The notes beneath the pieces are model-generated. The model did no database searches. It was given only the letters and a program-made list of their open reading frames with translations, and was not told where the DNA came from. A DNA stretch of 64,000 nt from Myrmaecium sp. VS I D KN 1 (Eukaryota; Ascomycota; Dothideomycetes; Valsariales; Valsariaceae): positions 248,001-312,000 of the forward strand of contig JADQAV010000036.1 of assembly GCA_019775845.1 (NCBI GenBank), in the 5' to 3' direction. Shown here piece after piece: positions 57,929 through 64,000 of this stretch; the first letter of the stretch is position 1; the number at the start of each line of letters is the position of its first letter. The position numbers were made by a program, and so were the translations under genes.

Positions 57929-60900
57929 ATGCTGCGCATGCTTGAAGCCCAGGCGCCAGCCAAACAAAGGGCCACGGACACGATCACTACCCTTAGCAAC
58001 CGGCTGCAGAGTGCTACCCTCTTGGAAGATCGTCGCGCAGCAATACTCGGGCTGCGCAGCTTCGCGAAAGAATATCCTGCATCTGTCGCATCAGGCTCCC
58101 TCCGGGACCTTATAGCTTGTCTTACAAGGGATGCGGAGGATGTGGACACGATCAAGGTGGTCTTGGAGACACTGTTGATGCTCTTTAGCCCCAACGAAAA
58201 TAGTGTGGGTAGTGAGCGGGCAATCGTGCTGTGCTGGGCACCGCTGATAGCTGTTAAAGCCAGAAGCTTCAGATGAGATCGCCTTATGGCTGGCGGATGA
58301 GTTCACGCAAGTTAGTACCCATGTGTTCTTCCGAATCGCATGTACTGAGCTTATGATAGCGGCAAGACAACATAACGACCCTGCTGGACCTTCTAGAAGC
58401 GCCAGACTTCTATCCGCGATTATACTCCCTTCAACTGTTACAAGCTATATTCTCTGCAAGACCGGAAAGAACGCAAGAATGCATATTGACCGCGCCGCTC
58501 GGTATACCGCGACTGGTCGCTACATTAGATGATCCGCGAGATGCTATACGGAATGGTAGGCACAGTCGTTCTGGCGCACGATACAGAATTACACTAACAA
58601 ATCCAATCATCTAGATGGTCTGGTACTTCTCACGGATCTCACCCAATCCGCGCTCGAACTACAAAAGCTTGTCGCTTTCGAGAACGCCTTTGATAGGATC
58701 TTCACGTTGACAGAAGCTGAAGGGTCGCTTTTGCAAGGTGGAATCGTGGTTCAAGACTGCTTAGCTTTGCTTGCCAATTTGGTTCGCTACAATGCGTCCA
58801 ACCAGTCCCTCTTCCGGGAAACTGGAGGCGTGGCCAAGCTTGCAATGCTACTGCCAGGCGGTCCTAAACCGAGAAATCACCAACCTCAGCAGCAAGAAGA
58901 GGACGACTGGGTGAGTCCTTCCGCAGACAAGAACATCTGGGGACTTCTCGCCATCATACGACTCTTCCTCATCAAGGGCAGCATGGGCACACAAGCAAAT
59001 CAAAATGCCTTTCATAAGCATGGCTTAGTACAGCAAATCCTCAACCTAGCTTTTGACCCGAACATGGCCATACCTACGAGGGCCGAGGCTCTCTATACCT
59101 GCGCAGACATCATCCGAGGGAATTCCAAACTCCAGGAAAGTTTTGCCCAAAATCTCGTCACCCTACCTCCGGAACACCCCTCAACACCCGACGGTACCGT
59201 TTCCAACGGCGTGCAAAAGGCCTACGTCATTGATGCTTTGCTCGATCTTGTCCTTCGCACGACGTCGAATAGCATGTTCGATGTCCGTTTCGCTGCTTGC
59301 GAATGCATCAAAGCTTATTTCTACAAGCATCAGCAAATCAAGATGCATTTCCTTCACCGTGCTATCCATGGTCACACAAGCAGAGAAGAAGAGCTGACGG
59401 CTAATGCTCTCACGACGTTGATACAGGGGCAGCATGACCCTGCTGCAGCCAAGGACCCCTATCGGATATGGTTTGCTTCGGTGATGGTCTTCCATCTCTT
59501 GCATGAAGATCCAGAAGCCAAACATACTTTGATGCAGGTTGTCGATGGCGATGCGGAAAGCGGCGAAGAGGTGGTGACATGTATCCAGAATATAACGGCC
59601 AACCTCATCGCGGCACTTCAGACTGTCGAAGATGATCGTATTATCATTGCTTACCTTTCCATCCTCACTAGCTGGCTCTTCGAAGACGCTGACGCCGTGA
59701 ACGACTTTCTCAACGAAGGCAGCAGCCTGTCATCGCTTGTACAAGCAGCTGTTCCTGCTCGTCCGGGCCAACCAGGAGGCGACAATCCCGTTGTGCAAGG
59801 CCTATGCTCTGCTCTACTTGGTACTACCTACGAATTCTCAACGAAGGACTCACCGATTCCCCGCAAGGAGCTTCAGTCTATCCTTCTCAATAATTTAGGC
59901 CGTGAGCGCTATTTGGACGCTCTTAGCCAGTTGCGCTCCCACCCGCTGGTTCGCGACTTCGAAGTCATGTCTCCAGGCGGCAGCAGCGACATGGGCGGCC
60001 TCCCGGACGTGTTCTTTGATTCTACTTTCGTTGAGTTTCTCAAAGACAACTTCTCTCGCCTATCCCGCGCCATCGACCGTGACCCCCGCCTCGAAGTGCA
60101 TATCGCCGCCTCCTCCCAAGAAGGTGTCGATCGCGATCTCTTAGACTCACTAAGGGCACAGCTCGATGAGAAGGTGAAGGCACTGGAGCAAAGAGAAGAG
60201 GATTTCTTAACGCTGGAACGGAAATTGGGGCAGGCGGACACGGAACTGCGGCACGAAAAAGAGGGGAGGGAGAACGAAATCGAGAGGATCAAACGCATCA
60301 ACGAGGCGTTGCAACGGAATCACGAGGCCGAGATGGCGAACCTCAAGCGGCAATGGGCTGCTGAGAAAGCGCAGCTGGAGGAGCAAGGTCGCAGGCAAGT
60401 CGCAGCGCTCAATGCGCAGCTGGGCCAAAAGGAGAGGGAGTACGCCCAGAGTGCGAATCAGGCGCGCATGAGGTTCGAAATGGATTTGCAGGCCGCAAAT
60501 AAGCTGAGGCAGGAGATGGAGTTCAAGTTCAAAAAGGCGGAGGAAGAGAGGGCAAAGGCGACCAGTGCGGTTCAGGAGTTGGAGGTCACGGCGAGGAGAA
60601 GCAGGGATGAGCTAGGGAGCGTCAAGAGAACGGTCAGCTCGCTTGAAGAGGCGCTGAGCAGGAGCAAAGTACACCTTGACAGGCTGCAACAGGAGAAGAT
60701 GGCCTTGGACGCGTCAGTTGCGGAGGGCCGGAAGGAGACTGAGTTGTTGCGGGGTGAAGCTGAGGAACTCAAGAAGCGGGCTGGTTCAGCTGAAGCACAG
60801 CGCGACGAACTACGCAAACAGATCGAGGCTGTGCAAGCAGAAGCCGCTAGCCTGCGGAAGCAAGTTGAGTCCCTCAAGTCCGAAAACGGCGACCTGAAGA

Positions 60901-61721
60901 AGAAGCTCGAGACCGCCACCACCGAAACGGAGAAGCTCAAGCAACAGTTAGAAGCTGCGACCGCGGACTCCGCCAAACTCAGAAAAGACGTCGAGACATC
61001 CGCCGCAGAAACCGCGTCCGCCAAGAAACAAGCAGAAACCGCCAAGGCGGAACTGGACACGCTCAAGAAGCAAGCGGACTCGGCCAAGGCCGAAGCCGAA
61101 AAGCTGAAAGCGGAGAACGAGAAGCTGGCTCGGCAATCCAGCGACGGGGCCAAGAGCACGGACAAGAAAGTCAAGGAGGCGGAGGAAAAGGCGAAGAAGG
61201 CGCAGGAGCAAGTGAAGCAGGCGGAGGAGAAAGCCAAGAAGGCACAGGATCAGTTCAAGCAGACCGAGGAGAAGGCTAAGGCAGCGGAACAGAAGCTGAA
61301 GGATACCGTGAGCAAGTCGGTTGACGGCCAGAAAAAGATCAAGGAGCTGGAAGCGCAGCTCCAGGAGGCGCAGAAGAAGCTGGCTGTGCAGGAGAAACAG
61401 CAGCAGCAGAAGGGGAATGAAAAGGCGGATGCGCCGAAGCTGGCAGAGCTGGAGAAGCTGGTCAAGGAGAAGGAGGAGCAGCGGAAAAAGGCGCAAAGCG
61501 AGCTGGATGATCTGCTGATGCTGTTGTCGGATTTGGAAGAGAAGCGGGCAGCGGATAAGGTGAGTTTTCCCCTTCTTTTCATTAGCACCGTTGATCATTT
61601 TGGAGGGGACTTCCGGCTAACTTTGACGCAGAACCGGCTCAAGGCGCTTGGACAGGAGGTTTCTGATGGTGAAGACGAGGACGATGACGAGGATGATGAG
61701 GAAGACGATGATCTGGATTGA
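57929..61721 (+). CDS. uso1: vesicle tethering factor Uso1/p115
   Basis: Golgi tether for ER-derived vesicles, working with the Rab Ypt1. Exons 57929-58208, 58264-58310, 58360-58555, 58615-61559 and 61632-61721 give 1185 residues. The globular armadillo-like head (about 1-680) shows LRSFAKEYPASVASGSLRDL, LLDLLEAPDFYPRLYSLQLL, VVQDCLALLANLVRYNASNQ, IRLFLIKGSM and DALLDLVLRTTS. From about 683 to 1150 it is an almost continuous Glu/Lys/Gln/Ala coiled coil with visible heptads (LKKKLETATTETEKLKQQLE). It ends in an acidic tail (SDGEDEDDDEDDEEDDDLD) after the last intron, as in p115, where the tail binds Golgi partners. The small second exon (47 bp) and the first three acceptors were chosen to restore VEASDEIALWLADEF and RQDNITTLLDLLEA in frame. 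Confidence 0.95.
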
Positions 61722-62394
61722 CCGACGGTGTGAGACGGTAATGCCTGGGTCCCTTTTTTCTTGTGCGTTTCTATGTCAGTTGGTTGCATTTTGTAGCGGG
61801 GACATTGTTGTGCGGTATACGGAAAAGAGCTCTTTCATTTCTACTTCAGCCTTTCGCGAAGTTTTCCTTCGCCCCCTCCGATGATTTGTGTCGTGTATTG
61901 TAGGATCACAGTCCGAAGGTACGATCGTCGACCAAACCATCCATACTCTCGAGCTCCCTCCCTCTCCTATTCTACCAACCTACGGAGTACACACCCGCAG
62001 AAGCAGACGCGCAAGTTAAGAAATAAAAGGGTTCAAATGATTAAAAATCGGTGAAAAAAGTACGGATAGGATTTCTAACTACCTAGTAAAACATGAAGTC
62101 CGACGAATCTCATAGCCTCCGAGCCCATCACACACACAAAAGAGTGACGGAAGAAAAGGAAAGAGCCGAACTCCTTTTCCAGTGTCAAACCTGAAAACTC
62201 CCTCCCATGGCCGCCCACAGTCCAGTGATATCCATTTGGAGACCCGGAAAAGAAAATAAGAAAAGGAAAAGGAAACAGAGAAGAAACTCCGCCGGAAGGA
62301 CGGATGGACCGAAGATATCCCTGAGAGCTCCATCCTCAACCGCGAAGAAAGAAAAACATAACAAACTCCCCTCTTCTCAAGCACCCAACACCAT
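61722..62394. other. convergent 3' spacer between uso1 and the BAF60 gene
   Basis: About 670 bp between stop codons, with an AATAAAA word near 62022. No gene is seen. Confidence 0.5.
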
Positions 62395-64000
62395 CTAATG
62401 CGTCTTCGCATTCCTCGCCAACCAAAGCGTAACCGTCTCCTTCGCCACCTGACCACCCCACGGCCCATCCTCACCACCATACCGCCACTCATCCCCATTC
62501 AACGTCTCACCCACCCCCTTATTTGTATCGCCCAGGATGACCTCCAAGTCGCGGCGCTGGCTGGAGAGCCAGCGACGCATGAAGCCGGCGGGGTCCTTGC
62601 TGAAGTTCGTGTAGAACGCGTGCTTGGCCTTGCCCTCGTTGATCGCCGCCATCGTGTACGCGATGTTCTCGTCCAGGTGGGCGATGGCGGCCAGCTGCGC
62701 GGTGAAGGTGGGCGAGCGCTGGGTGGCGAGGATTTGCATCCGCAGAGGGTCCTCGAGGGGTACTTGTACGTCGTAGATGGTGGGCTGGGAGGCTGGGGTG
62801 CCGTCGTCGGGGGCGATGTAGGATTTGTCGACGCGGATGGTGTAGGAGAGTTCGAGGGGTGGGACAGGCTGGAGGTGTTGGTGGATGGCGGAGGGGAGGT
62901 AGGGGAAGAAGAGGGTGTCGGTGTTGAAGATCTGGTGGGTTGGGTGGGTTAGAAATTGTTATGGCTAGAATGTGAGGTGAACTTACAGCTTTGAGTCGGT
63001 CGTCGCATTGAATACGACGGCTGTCTTCCTCGTCGTGCAAGTTCATGGCTTTGACGTAGCTCCAGAGTCCCATCATAATGCCGGCGCGATCGTCCTCGTC
63101 AGTATCGAGGAGTTCGGCCAGCTGTGGGCTGAGGCGGTAGCGCTCTGGGTTGTCGTCTCGGACGAGCTTGATCGTTACGTTCATGTTCTCATCACCTTTG
63201 CGCTCGAACTGCAGGCTGTCGAAATCGGCTTCGGGGGAAGTTACGCTGGGATCGTTAGGCGAGGCCGGTTTCTTCCACTCGATCTGCGTAAATCCGTCCG
63301 GTTGGAGCGCGGCGCGAGAGCGGTCGAAATCTATAGTGATGGACCGGAAGAAATGCGACAGCTTGGTACGTTGGCCTTGTTGTGCCGGAGACTCTTTTGC
63401 CTTCTTTGCGGCGTCAGCGCCGTCTTGCTCCATAGCGTCAGGATCCTTCTCGTTCCCTGCACCGTTCTGCTGGTCATCCTCCGCATCTTCGTCGTCAGGC
63501 AGAAGACGGCCTTCGATCTTGACTCGGTACGTTGCTTGGGTGTCGCTGCTGAAGTCGAACGCATCAGGATCCATGCCGGTCTGTTGCCATGGCTGATTCT
63601 CCGCGATGTTGGAGATCCAAATGCGCATCGTTCGATATCTGCTCATGTTCCGGGTGATGCTCTCTTGCATGTCGAGCCTTTTGCGCATCATGGTCGCGTC
63701 CAGCCGGCGCTCCACATCCCTCAGTTCCTTGTACCGCTGGGTGCCGTCGCCAATGGCAATCTCTTCGATGCCTTCCGGCATGTTCTTGTCGGTGGGCTTC
63801 TTGCTCCGACGTTTCGCAAACTCACGTCGTGCGGCATCCTGTATGGCTATCTGCTGCGCTGTCGGGCCCGTTTGCGCGTGAGGCGGCGCGATCATCGGGC
63901 CTGCGTGGCGGAAGGTTTCGTTCAAGTCAGTCCAGCGGATCATAACAGCGACTGCGTTGGAGAGTTTGGAGAAGCGACAGGGCGACGTGGTCGTGGGGAA
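62395..64000 (-). CDS. swp73: SWI/SNF-RSC subunit of the BAF60/Swp73/Rsc6 family (SWIB domain), 5' end probably outside the window
   Basis: Accessory subunit of nucleosome-remodelling complexes. Two exons are visible: from the right edge to 62987, and 62931-62395. A SWIB/MDM2-type domain is recognisable by YRLSPQLAELLDTDEDDRAG, IMMGLWSYVKAMNLHDEEDS and, across the 55-bp intron, DDRLKAIFNTDTLFFPYLPS. The N-terminal part has EIAIGDGTQRYKELRDVERR and RKRLDMQESITRN, and the C-terminal helix bundle has AHLDENIAYTMAAIN and FMRRWLSSQRRDLEVILG, both typical of the family. An ATG at 63943 would give 497 residues. The frame remains open to the right edge, and homologues usually carry a Pro/Gln-rich leader before this point, so I treat the 5' end as incomplete. 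An acidic insertion (DEDAEDDQQNGAGNEKDPD) interrupts the middle. Confidence 0.9.

Overview
The window is nuclear DNA of a filamentous ascomycete (Pezizomycotina). Evidence is the many short introns (about 47-140 bp with GT...AG ends), GC-rich coding sequence, and fungal gene families: a group III G-alpha, a Hog1/SakA MAP kinase, a DUF7025 AAA ATPase and fungal-type Rat1, Uso1 and La. A GanB-type G-alpha head to head with the HOG MAP kinase recalls the Aspergillus neighbourhood as I remember it, so Eurotiales or close kin is the best guess. That placement is inference, not a search result. I count 20 protein genes: one cut at the left edge, one probably cut at the right edge. I see no rRNA, tRNA, CRISPR, IS element or intact transposon.

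Layout. 1-681: 3' half of an MFS drug/polyamine transporter. 2349-5195: phospholipase D. 5196-7066: convergent spacer full of homopurine/homopyrimidine tracts. 7067-8400 (minus): group III G-alpha. 8401-12013: 3.6 kb divergent intergenic region. 12014-13501: HOG MAP kinase. 14030-16715: Avl9 (14 exons). 17193-17961 (minus): kinetochore Spc24, divergent from mitochondrial fission Fis1 (18415-19075). 20184-22349: zinc-ribbon/RING-H2 ubiquitin ligase. 23229-24428 (minus): low-complexity hypothetical. 26024-31148: large GYF-domain protein. 32855-36178: DUF7025 AAA ATPase. 37093-39163: PTEN-like phosphatase. 40107-41589 (minus): La protein, divergent from mitochondrial ribosomal protein Nam9/uS4m (42025-43428). 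44426-45883 (minus): orphan acidic protein. 48138-50513: glycine-rich-domain protein with a Gly/Cys tail. 51359-53296 (minus): orphan with two RYT...L motifs. 54106-57354 (minus): Rat1 exoribonuclease, divergent from Uso1/p115 (57929-61721). 62395-64000 (minus): SWI/SNF-RSC BAF60/Swp73 subunit.

The content is mostly core eukaryotic housekeeping: signalling (G-alpha, HOG, PLD, PTEN), trafficking (Avl9, Uso1), RNA metabolism (La, Rat1, GYF), chromosome segregation (Spc24), mitochondria (Fis1, Nam9), ubiquitin and chromatin. There is no secondary-metabolite cluster, starship-like cargo or defence island. The most interesting signals are gene-structure oddities: an intron bounded by an 11-bp direct repeat, introns whose length is a multiple of three, an exon made only of the start codon, a hidden C-terminal exon of the RING gene, the repeat-rich 5.2-7.0 kb spacer, and the three unassigned proteins. 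Gene models were spliced by hand from reading-frame continuity and remembered family sequences, and no transcript data were available.
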